NCBI GenBank assembly: GCA_019510535.1
Contig: JAEKKE010000077.1
Location: 1-38,067, forward strand
Direction of reading: 5' to 3'
From: Acidobacteriota bacterium
GTDB lineage: Bacteria > Acidobacteriota > Terriglobia > Terriglobales > Acidobacteriaceae
Length of the DNA stretch: 38,067 nucleotides
Of the stretch, positions 29,171 to 37,447 are shown one piece after another. The position numbers and the translations under genes are program-made. Under the pieces are notes generated by a model. It was not told the DNA's origin. It did not search any database and saw only the letters and a list, made by a program, of their open reading frames with translations. How positions within the stretch are numbered: the first letter of the stretch is position 1; every line of letters begins with the position of its first letter.

Positions 29171-30040
29171 ATGCCCAACTTACGAGATGTCTTAACCCAG
29201 GCGTCGCAAAATGGAGTAGCAGTCGGCCACTTCAATATCGCTGACTTCTCCCTCTTGAAGGCGGTCTTCGCTGCTGCCTATGAATTGAAGGTTCCCGTCA
29301 TTGTGGGCGCTTCCGAAGGCGAGCGAAAATTCCTCGGTGCTCGCCAACTTGCCGCTCTGGTCCGCAGCCTGCGCGAAGAGTTTGACTTCCCCATCTTTCT
29401 CAACGCCGATCATACGCATACCCTTGCGAGCGCTGTCGAAGCTGCAAAGGCCGGGTATGACGCCATCGTTTTCGATCTCTCCGCATTGCCTCTCGATGAG
29501 AATGCCCGGCAGACCAAAGCGGCCGTCGAGGCGCTGAAAGCGATCAACCCCTCCATCCTGATCGAAGGAGAGATCGGTGATATCGGCACCGGCTCTGAGA
29601 TTCATGATGACGTTCCTGATCTATCGAAAGGCCTTACCGATCCGGAAGAGGCGAAACGCTATTTCGCTGCAAGCAACATCGACATCCTGTCGCCAGCTGT
29701 AGGCAATATGCACGGCATGGTCAAAAGCATGGTGCAGGGCAAAACCAAAAAGCGTCTGGACCTCGCCCGCATCGCAAAGATCAAAAGTGCGACCGGAGCC
29801 CTGCTCACCTTGCACGGAGCCTCCGGAACCGATGATGACGACATGCGCAAAGCCATCGACGCCGGAATCAACATCATCCACATCAATACGGAGCTGCGTA
29901 TCGCCTGGCGGCAGGGGCTCGACGCGAGCCTGACAAAACATCCGCAGGAGGTCGTTCCCTACAAGATTCTTCCGGCAGCGATCGATGCCATCAAAGAGGT
30001 GGCGGCATCACGTCTGAAGCTCTTCAACAAGCTGGCCTGA
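29171..30040 (+). CDS. Class II ketose-bisphosphate aldolase (fructose- or tagatose-bisphosphate)
   Basis: VGHFNIADF, NADHTHTLASAVEAAKAGYDAIVFDLS, LTLHGASGTDDDDMRKAIDAGINIIHINTELR; GGAGGTGAG upstream of the ATG. Confidence 0.9.
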   Translation: MPNLRDVLTQASQNGVAVGHFNIADFSLLKAVFAAAYELKVPVIVGASEGERKFLGARQLAALVRSLREEFDFPIFLNADHTHTLASAVEAAKAGYDAIVFDLSALPLDENARQTKAAVEALKAINPSILIEGEIGDIGTGSEIHDDVPDLSKGLTDPEEAKRYFAASNIDILSPAVGNMHGMVKSMVQGKTKKRLDLARIAKIKSATGALLTLHGASGTDDDDMRKAIDAGINIIHINTELRIAWRQGLDASLTKHPQEVVPYKILPAAIDAIKEVAASRLKLFNKLA

Positions 30041-30082
30041 CATGCGGCAGGCTGAATAAACGATTCGTCCCACGTTGAACCC

Positions 30083-31384
30083 TTATTGCCGTGGGTGCTT
30101 CTTCAGTTTCTCCAGCTTCTCCGCTTCCTTACGCACCCAGCTCTTCTTCTGCGGCTTCGGAGGAGGAGGCGGAGCAAGCTCCGGATGCTCATTCATCTGT
30201 TGCATGCGGATTCGTTCTGGCGTGTAGCCTTCCCACTCCCACGGCGTCACCGTATCGCCCAGCAACTTCTCCAGCAATGGCTTGAAGGCAAACTCGCCGT
30301 TTTCGCTGTTGGTCAGCATGATCATGCAGTCTTCCGTTTTCTCGAAGCAGATCACGTAGTTCTGCGCGCCGTCACCGTGACCCTCTTTGAAGAAGGCCCG
30401 GCCATACTTCGTATTCGTCAGCAAGCCCCATCCCAGGCCATATGCCAGACCTACCTGCATCGGCTCTTCCGAGGTGTCCTCTGCAAGTGTTGGGAACTGA
30501 TGCGCCGTATGGATCTGGACCTGCGGGGAAAGCATCTGTGCCTGCATTGGTCCGCTGAGTAGCTTGCCGGCCAGAAGCGCCTGGGTGAACTTCACCAGGT
30601 CATTGATGTTGGTATCCATCGAGCCCGCGGCACGCGGATTGTTGCGATGCGCATGCGCGACGAGCTTACTGTCAGGGGTGTATCCATCAGCCACATCCGG
30701 AGCAAAGCTATCCTTCCAGCTCATACCGGTGCGTGTCATGCCGAGCGGGATAAACAGGCGCTCCTCCATTAGCTCGCGCAGGCTGCGGCCCGTTTTTTGC
30801 TCGATGGTGAACTGCAACAGGTTCAACCCTTCACCCGAATAGGCAAAGCGCGTCCCCGGGTTGTGGTGGATATGCAGTTTATGATCCGGTTCCAGCGCGG
30901 TAAAGTTAGCAAACCCTGCCGTATGCGATAACAGATGCCGCGGCGTGATCTTTTGCCAGCGGGGATCGTCCGCAAGATCTTTGTACTTCTCATACTCCGG
31001 TAGCGGCTTCGGAAGATAGGTGGCGATGGGCGTATCCAGATCGATCTCATGCGCCTGCACCATCTGCATGACGAAGGTCGCAAAGACACTCTTGGTGATG
31101 GAGGCCGCCCACATCACCGTATCGTTGTCCATGGCCTGCTTCTGTGCCACGTTTCTTAGGCCGAAGCTCTCCACCCATACGGGCCTGCCATGGTTGAGAA
31201 TGGCGATCTGTGCGCCGGGAATATTCCCTGTGGCAAGCGTCGTACGCACCATCGTCTCCGCCTGCGTTGTGGTGAGCGTCGTACCATCCAGGCGATGGAT
31301 GGCGCTCTGCGCTGGAGATGCCAACGGGGCTGCAAGGATGGCAGCCCCGAGAAAACTACGGCAGACGACTAATTCGAATCGCAT
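30083..31384 (-). CDS. Serine hydrolase, beta-lactamase (class C/PBP4*) family, secreted
   Basis: SITKS (S-x-x-K), FAYSGEGLNLL (YSG), signal peptide from MRFELVVCRSFLGAAILAAPLASPAQS. Start set to 31384; the ORF-track extension reads into the repeat element. Confidence 0.9.
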   Translation of the reverse strand: MRFELVVCRSFLGAAILAAPLASPAQSAIHRLDGTTLTTTQAETMVRTTLATGNIPGAQIAILNHGRPVWVESFGLRNVAQKQAMDNDTVMWAASITKSVFATFVMQMVQAHEIDLDTPIATYLPKPLPEYEKYKDLADDPRWQKITPRHLLSHTAGFANFTALEPDHKLHIHHNPGTRFAYSGEGLNLLQFTIEQKTGRSLRELMEERLFIPLGMTRTGMSWKDSFAPDVADGYTPDSKLVAHAHRNNPRAAGSMDTNINDLVKFTQALLAGKLLSGPMQAQMLSPQVQIHTAHQFPTLAEDTSEEPMQVGLAYGLGWGLLTNTKYGRAFFKEGHGDGAQNYVICFEKTEDCMIMLTNSENGEFAFKPLLEKLLGDTVTPWEWEGYTPERIRMQQMNEHPELAPPPPPKPQKKSWVRKEAEKLEKLKKHPRQ

Positions 31385-31405
31385 CGACCCGGACTCGTTT
31401 CCTTG

Positions 31406-31517
31406 GAGTATTTTCCCTGTAGGTATAGTGTAGGGCTTCCGCATCTATGGGCGTTTTCCGTAATGAAAACGCCGCTGCACTCCTCTTTCGGGATACCCAC
31501 CAACAGGGAAAATGCTC
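31406..31517. repeat. 112-bp TIR element, copy D (inverted relative to A-C)
   Basis: GAGTATTTTCCCTGT / ACAGGGAAAATGCTC (one mismatch); reverse complement matches copies A-C along its length. Confidence 0.9.
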
Positions 31518-33253
31518 TAAAAATCGGTGTCAGTGTCTTTGTTCTTGTCTTTATGCTTCTGCTTCGAGGCCGACTTACTGCCATCGCGAACAATCACACC
31601 GTTTTGATTAATGATGACACGGGTGCCGTTCGCGTCTCTGATATCTATCCCCGCGGGAGGAGCCGGAGGTGCAGGCGGCGCTCCGGGCTTTTCCATCGTG
31701 ATCTTCGGCGGAGCCGGCGGTGTAGCCGGAATTGGCGGCAGTGTATTGCGATTGATGGAGATATCGCTCTCAGAGTTGAGGATGCGGATCTGCTTGCCAC
31801 CCCCATTGATAGAGCCTGAGAGCATGTGGCGATCGCCGCTCGAGTTCCGGTCCAGCGGAAGGTCAGTATCGGTCGACCCGTTCTTCGTCTCCGCGGAGAT
31901 CGTGTAGCCAGCCTTCTCCGGCACCGTAAGCTTCACATCGCCGCTGCGATTGGTCACCGTAACATTGCCAACGGGTTGCGCAACACCGATCTCGACCGTG
32001 CCATTCTTGTTGGTTACCGTTACGTCACCGGCAACGCGGTTCATGACGATGTCACGGCTGCGCGTATTCAGAACGACGGGACCCAACACATCTTCCACCG
32101 TCATGTCGTGGTCGGGGTCGATATCGACATGACCGTCCAGGCGGACGAAGCGAAACTCCGTGCGGCTGGTGCGCAGTTGGAACGGCCCCTGGACACGCTC
32201 GATGCGCCCCGCACCGAAGAAGTCTCCATTCATCTGCACCGGCCCATTCACATCGGAGATGCTGAGCTCGTCGATCTTGCCTTCAATATTGAGCGAACCC
32301 GTCAGAGAGTGTGCATTCAGCGACGAATCGTTGTTGTTGATATGCACGTTCGAGGTTCCGGTAATGGCCGAGATATCGACGTTGCCATGATTGGCCGTCA
32401 GATTCACCGGAGCCTTCAGATTGCGGACATGGAGCTCACCATGATTCGCGGTTGCGGTCACAAGGGCCGTGGCCGGAACCGTAATATCGAGGTCGAGCTT
32501 GCATCCCTTCTCTGCCGCGATATTCACCACCACGCTGTTGCCGCTGGCGGAAATATTGGGATCGATCGCCTTCGCCTTGCGCTCAGCCTCCGAGTCGCTG
32601 TCGGAGTAAACCTCTTTATGACCGGTAATGTGCAGCTTGCCGTCGTCGCTGGTGCCGGCAATGGTCAGGTCGCCCCGCGGATTGTCCACGGTAAGCGTTC
32701 CACCCTCGGGGAATGCCTGCTCAACCGGCGTCAAATCGCTCTCATGCTTGTCACCCGTAAACTCGTCCCAGTTATCACTACTGACATGGAAGCTGCGGGC
32801 AACCCATCCGTTGACGCGGCGCGAGTCCGTATAGGCGAGACTGACAAACGCCAGAAGGATCACCAGAAAGACCACGCCGCCTACACTGCGCCGCACCGGC
32901 GGAGCATCACCGGCCCGTAAGTAGCGATCCACAGCCCACTCGGCCAACATCAGCACGCCGATTGCAATCAGCACCAGCGGCCAGAAATGTCCGTACCAGT
33001 TCCAGAACTGATTCGCGGCAATGCGTCCCGTCTGGATCAGTAGAAAAACAATGCCGATGGCCACCAGAAGCAGCGGGCCAACGATGGAGCCCCGGCGATA
33101 CTGCCGCATCTGCCAGCGCATCTGTTCACGCTGCAACCGGGCCTGGGCCCGCCATGCATCACGCTGCGCCTTTGCCTGATCGCGGGCAATACGCTGCTGC
33201 TGACGCCACTGCTCACGTTGAAAACGAGGATCGATTGGAGGAATCGTAGCCAT
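31517..33253 (-). CDS. Membrane protein with LiaI/LiaF-like TM segments and DUF4097-like putative adhesin beta-repeat domain
   Basis: GSIVGPLLLVAIGIVFLL...HFWPLVLIAIGVLMLAEW; then LTVDNPRGDLTIAG..., ANHGELHVRNLKAPVNLTANHGNVDIS repeats. Confidence 0.8.
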   Translation of the reverse strand: MATIPPIDPRFQREQWRQQQRIARDQAKAQRDAWRAQARLQREQMRWQMRQYRRGSIVGPLLLVAIGIVFLLIQTGRIAANQFWNWYGHFWPLVLIAIGVLMLAEWAVDRYLRAGDAPPVRRSVGGVVFLVILLAFVSLAYTDSRRVNGWVARSFHVSSDNWDEFTGDKHESDLTPVEQAFPEGGTLTVDNPRGDLTIAGTSDDGKLHITGHKEVYSDSDSEAERKAKAIDPNISASGNSVVVNIAAEKGCKLDLDITVPATALVTATANHGELHVRNLKAPVNLTANHGNVDISAITGTSNVHINNNDSSLNAHSLTGSLNIEGKIDELSISDVNGPVQMNGDFFGAGRIERVQGPFQLRTSRTEFRFVRLDGHVDIDPDHDMTVEDVLGPVVLNTRSRDIVMNRVAGDVTVTNKNGTVEIGVAQPVGNVTVTNRSGDVKLTVPEKAGYTISAETKNGSTDTDLPLDRNSSGDRHMLSGSINGGGKQIRILNSESDISINRNTLPPIPATPPAPPKITMEKPGAPPAPPAPPAGIDIRDANGTRVIINQNGVIVRDGSKSASKQKHKDKNKDTDTDF

Positions 33254-33258
33254 TGTTC

Positions 33259-34446
33259 TTACCTGGCCTCTCCTTCGTGATCCACAGAGTCCGTACCAGA
33301 AGAAGGCACAATGGGGGTCCCAGCCGGAGCCGCTGCTGACGTACCCGGGGCAGCAGGCTGCGTGTAGTATTGCGCCGCCGCAGCATCAGAGTAGGCGGCA
33401 CGTTCGGCAATCGCCAGCAGACCGACGACGATGAGGAAGATCGGCCAGCTATGTCCCCAGGTCAGCACGTGCACCTGGTTCAGGAAGAAGAGCACGCCCA
33501 CCAGAATGATCCATACTGAGCCGCGGAGCGCACGCAGCACCCGCAGGCGATATCCCAGGCTGCCGTCGTCACCCAGGGTCAGGCCGCTCTCCGTCATCTT
33601 GCGGAGGAAGATCCACACACCGAATCCGATGATGAGGAATGGCCAGAAATAGTTCATGCTCATCTCGCCCAGAATCCCTGAGCTGCCGATCAGGAAGATG
33701 ACACCCAGGCCGATCAGCCAGATCGCGCCGGTGGGGAAACGATTGACCGGGGGAGGCTGCCAGTTCGGGTCATACGCAGGAGCGGCGGGAAACACAGGAG
33801 GTATCGGAGGCACGCTGTAGCTCCCAGCGGGCGGTGTGAAGGGAGAGCTGCTCCAGCCGGAGGGAGGCGGCGGTGGCGCTACAGGTTCCGGAGATGGCGG
33901 CGGAACGGGGTCGACCGGTCCGGTGGCATGATTCGCAGGCCAGGTCTTTCCAAAACCGAATTTCTCGCCGACATCGTTCAAGCCGAAGGGATCGGGCAGC
34001 GGTGTGCCCTCACGGCGGGCCTTCGCTGTCTGGTAGGCATCGAAGACCATGTAGAAGATCCAACCCGCGACAAAGATCCCGAAGAAACCGCTGACATGGT
34101 CACTCATCGAGGCGAGAACGGCAAAGATGGCGAGGTGGACGATGCCCTTGGCAAACTGACCGTTGTACATGGCGCCAACGCCTGGAATCACACCCAGCAG
34201 ACCCGCAAGACCGGGATTCGGCCCGCTGGAAACCGGCGGAACGGCGGTATAGGCCGTGCCGCCTGAGACTGGCTGCCAGCCCGCACCCACAGGTGGCGGG
34301 GGAACAGCGCCGCTCAGCTTGGCCGCCAGGCAGGGCTCACAGAAGACAGCCGAGCCGACGGTACGTGTGCACTCCTGGCAGAGCGGTTTGCCGCAGTTCT
34401 GGCAAAACGCCACGTTTTCACGATCATTATGGTTGGCGCACATCAT
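33259..34446 (-). CDS. B-box-type zinc-finger membrane protein with LiaI/DUF5668-like TM segments
   Basis: CANHNDRENVAFCQNCGKPLCQECTRTVGSAVFCEPCLAAKL; proline-rich middle; C-terminal paired TM segments. Confidence 0.78.
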   Translation of the reverse strand: MMCANHNDRENVAFCQNCGKPLCQECTRTVGSAVFCEPCLAAKLSGAVPPPPVGAGWQPVSGGTAYTAVPPVSSGPNPGLAGLLGVIPGVGAMYNGQFAKGIVHLAIFAVLASMSDHVSGFFGIFVAGWIFYMVFDAYQTAKARREGTPLPDPFGLNDVGEKFGFGKTWPANHATGPVDPVPPPSPEPVAPPPPPSGWSSSPFTPPAGSYSVPPIPPVFPAAPAYDPNWQPPPVNRFPTGAIWLIGLGVIFLIGSSGILGEMSMNYFWPFLIIGFGVWIFLRKMTESGLTLGDDGSLGYRLRVLRALRGSVWIILVGVLFFLNQVHVLTWGHSWPIFLIVVGLLAIAERAAYSDAAAAQYYTQPAAPGTSAAAPAGTPIVPSSGTDSVDHEGEAR

Positions 34447-35351
34447 ACCGTGCCTCTTTCCGTTTTACCGCCCGCGCGGACGGCGTTGGCTACTACACCA
34501 TGGGAGTGATACTGCAAAACTTTTGGATTAAGCTGGTTCGGCTCAATCAGGTTGAGCTCGACCTGGGCCGTCAACACATAACTCGGACGGATATTTTCCT
34601 TCCGACTCGATCCGTTACGCGGCCGCTTCTCTTCGTTCTTCTGCTGCTGCTGATTCTGTTGCTGATTCTGCTGCTGATTCTTCGGCTGAGCGTTGTTCTG
34701 GTTATTGTTGTTACCCGCCGGTGTATCGTCGTTACGCCGCAACTCACCTAAGCGCGACTCCAACTCATAGACGACCCGCAGGTTGTCGTAATAGCGCACC
34801 ACGCGCGCGTTGGTCTGGTAGAGGGTCCGCTTCAGGCTGCTGGGCTTCAGATCGCTTGCCTTGATATCCGTAATTCGGATACCAACCAGGTTCATCGTGA
34901 GAGCAATCGAGAAGAAAGCCATCGCCGCCGTCATTGCCAGCCTCGGCTGCAGAAGCGACTGCCCAAGGTTCTTCAGATTGAACCAGGCCCGTACGCGGGT
35001 CGACCACCGCGCCGCGATCGGAGGCGCCATCGCCGGCTCCACCGCGGCCACGTAGGCCGGCTGAGCCATTTGCGCGCCAGAGGTCTGAGCCAGGATGCGG
35101 GCCATCAGGTCCGCCGTTGGCTGCGGACGATCGCTTTTGAGCATCTCCAGCCAGGCTGCACCTCGCTGGGCGTCTTCGTACGCCATCGCACAGTCTTCGC
35201 AACCCAGCAGATGAAGATCGAACCGAGCCCGCTGCTCTGGTGTAAGCAGGCCGTCGATCGCGTCCGTCAGCATAGCCTCACACTCGGCGCAACTCATCCC
35301 TCCGGCACGGCTTCCCGGGTTCTGCGCTCCGAATTGGTTCATCTCCGCCAC
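34443..35351 (-). CDS. Anti-sigma factor-like zf-HC2 protein with one TM helix and a Q/N-rich segment
   Basis: MSCAECEAMLTDAIDGLLTPEQRARFDLHLLGCEDCAMAYE; LAMTAAMAFFSIALTMNLVG TM; immediately follows the sigma factor gene. Confidence 0.82.
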   Translation of the reverse strand: MAEMNQFGAQNPGSRAGGMSCAECEAMLTDAIDGLLTPEQRARFDLHLLGCEDCAMAYEDAQRGAAWLEMLKSDRPQPTADLMARILAQTSGAQMAQPAYVAAVEPAMAPPIAARWSTRVRAWFNLKNLGQSLLQPRLAMTAAMAFFSIALTMNLVGIRITDIKASDLKPSSLKRTLYQTNARVVRYYDNLRVVYELESRLGELRRNDDTPAGNNNNQNNAQPKNQQQNQQQNQQQQKNEEKRPRNGSSRKENIRPSYVLTAQVELNLIEPNQLNPKVLQYHSHGVVANAVRAGGKTERGTV

Positions 35352-36125
35352 TTACACCACCTGCCTTTCGGTCTTTCCTAGGATTCTTGCCAACTCACCG
35401 CGTCCGCGGTTGATGCGGCTTTTGACGGTGCCCTCGGGCACCTTGAGTACTGCCGCAATCTCTTTGTAATCCATGTCTTCCAGATCGCGCAGAATAACTG
35501 CTTCGCGCAACTCTGGCGACAGCTGTTTCAGCGCCGTCTGGATACGGGTCTTCAGCTCCAGGCCGGCGACATGCTCATGCTGGGTCTTGCGTGTATCGGC
35601 CAGCCGGTCGGCGAAGGTCGGTCCGTCGTCTTCCCCGTCAAAACTTGCGTCCATCGAATCCGAGACCCGGTCCATGCGCGTGCGGCGGAAGTGATCCACC
35701 AGCAGATTGCGCGCCAGCGTCGTGATCCAGGTCTGGAAGCTGCCCTTGAAGGCGTCGAAGCTGTCCAGGTTCCGGTACAGCTTCAGAAAAACATCCTGCG
35801 TTAGATCTTCGGCGTCTGTAGGTGATCCCGTAAAGCGGTAGCAGATGGCGTAAATCCGCCGGTGTTGCGAAGCAACGAGCTGCTGCCAGGCGTGGGAGTC
35901 CCCCGCCATACACTGGCGAACCAGCTTCTCCATCGCCTCCTGCTCGGGCGTGCGCTCCACAATTCGTTCCTCAGCCTGCTTATGTGTCTGATCGAGTGTA
36001 ACTTGCGGCACAGGCGAAGAGGGGGGAACCTGGCCCTTTCGAGGATCCGGTCCCAGCAGCATGGCCCGCTTTACCGGTATGACCGGCAAGCCGTGCGCGG
36101 GAATCGCCATGTGTAAAACGCCCAT
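35352..36125 (-). CDS. RNA polymerase sigma factor, ECF type
   Basis: Region 2 YAICYRFTGSPTDAEDLTQDVFLKLYRNLDSFDAFKGSFQTWITTLARNLLVDHFRR; region 4 LREAVILRDLEDMDYKEIAAVLKVPEGTVKSRINRGRGEL. The start may be 36110. Confidence 0.9.
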   Translation of the reverse strand: MGVLHMAIPAHGLPVIPVKRAMLLGPDPRKGQVPPSSPVPQVTLDQTHKQAEERIVERTPEQEAMEKLVRQCMAGDSHAWQQLVASQHRRIYAICYRFTGSPTDAEDLTQDVFLKLYRNLDSFDAFKGSFQTWITTLARNLLVDHFRRTRMDRVSDSMDASFDGEDDGPTFADRLADTRKTQHEHVAGLELKTRIQTALKQLSPELREAVILRDLEDMDYKEIAAVLKVPEGTVKSRINRGRGELARILGKTERQVV

Positions 36126-36291
36126 ATGTTTCTATACGAAAAACGTAACTGCGCGGTTCCCGGGTACGTTCCGGAAAATCTGACCCAAAAGAGGGACGCG
36201 CGTTGACAGCGGTCGGTTCGCCGGAGTCTGATGCTCCTGCAGCAGAAACCCACTCATTTCCACCGTTTCATCTACCGTTTCAAGGAGACCC

Positions 36292-37278
36292 ATGTCTAAG
36301 GTCCATCTCTCCCTGTCTGCCTGTGCTCTGCTGGCCTGCTCGGCCATCGCCTTTGCTCAGGCGCCGGCGGCCGCCCCAGCCGCACGACCGGCTCCCCCGC
36401 CGCTGGAAAGCCCCAACCCGCACTACGTCTCGTTCGTTCTGATCCAGGATGTCAACGCGTCAGCCGACACGGTCTGGGCTCGGGTGGGCAAATACTGCGA
36501 CATCGGCGAGTGGGGATTTCCGTGCACCATCCTCCAGGGACCAGGGAATGAGATCGGCTCCGTTCGGTCGATCCAGAACGAGGTGATGGTCGGCAAAACC
36601 ACCTCTACCACGCCACCCTGGAGGTGGTTCCGGTGACGGCAAAGACATCCCGGCTGGAGTACAGCTTCCTCTACGACAACTCCATGCTTACAGACGATGC
36701 CGCTCGTAATATCGAGATTGCCACCAGGAAGATGCGCTTTACCGGCTTCCTGAAGACGATGAAGACGCTGTCCGAGGGCGGCAAAGTTGAAAAACCGACC
36801 GCTCCTCCCCCGGTGCTCTCCACCGCGCCATGGCTGGTGCCTGAGCCACACTACGTCACCGTCCCCATGAGCGTCGACGTCAACGCTCCGGCAGATAAAG
36901 TCTGGGCCCGCATCGGCAAGTACTGCGGGCAAAGACGGTGAGCTGGGCACCATCCGCTCTATCGGCAACGAAGTGCTGGTGGGTAAGACGAAGTACAGTT
37001 ACATCTACACTCAGCCCAAACGGGTTGGCAGCAGCTACAACATGTACCACGGCGACCTGGAAGCCGAGCCCCTGACGGCTACCACCACCCGCCTGCACTA
37101 CACCCTGCTCTATGACAACTCCGCACTGCCGGACGATGCCGCAAAGCAGAAGGACATTGAAAACCGCCGCACCCGGTTTACCCAGATGCTCGAAAACATG
37201 AAGCTGCTGGCCGAGGGCAAGCCGTTACCGGAAGGCGCCGTACGCAGGCCTACGCCGCCTCCAACGACGCCACGATAA
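36292..37278 (+). pseudogene. Secreted tandem SRPBCC-like protein gene with two internal out-of-frame deletions
   Basis: Three ORFs (36292..36636, 36624..36941, 36973..37278) form two homologous repeats. Repeat 1 lacks 49 nt present in repeat 2, and repeat 2 lacks 38 nt present in repeat 1. Confidence 0.8.
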
Positions 37279-37286
37279 CCTTTTTG

Positions 37287-37373
37287 TTTGTCATTTCGTA
37301 GCGACCGTAGGGAGCGGAGAAATCTGCTTTCAAATTCAGACAAACGAAAAGCAGATCCCTTCGGGATGACAAA
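37287..37373. repeat. Dispersed repeat family 2, intact hairpin copy
   Basis: TTTGTCAT...ATGACAAA ends; inner ATCTGCTTT / AAAGCAGAT arms; shares a 25-bp exact match with 7211-7235. Confidence 0.65.
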
Positions 37374-37390
37374 AAATGCCCCCAAAGAAC

Positions 37391-37421
37391 GGGGGCTGGA
37401 GACACTACGTCTCCAGCCCCC
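37391..37421. terminator. Strong hairpin downstream of sodC
   Basis: GGGGGCTGGAGAC-actac-GTCTCCAGCCCCC, 13-bp perfect stem. Confidence 0.85.
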
Positions 37422-37447
37422 ATTCTTATTTACCCGTTACTGCCCTT

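Noticed and set aside
34640-34710. Trinucleotide CTG/TTG tract as a microsatellite
   Set aside because: Imperfect and in frame, fully explained by the Q/N-rich coding segment of the anti-sigma; reported there instead.
36126-36180. Possible autoregulatory ECF promoter (GGAAC ... CGT) upstream of the sigma gene
   Set aside because: GGAAC-like boxes exist but spacing to CGT is about 22 or 10 nt, not the canonical 16-17, so not reported as a promoter.
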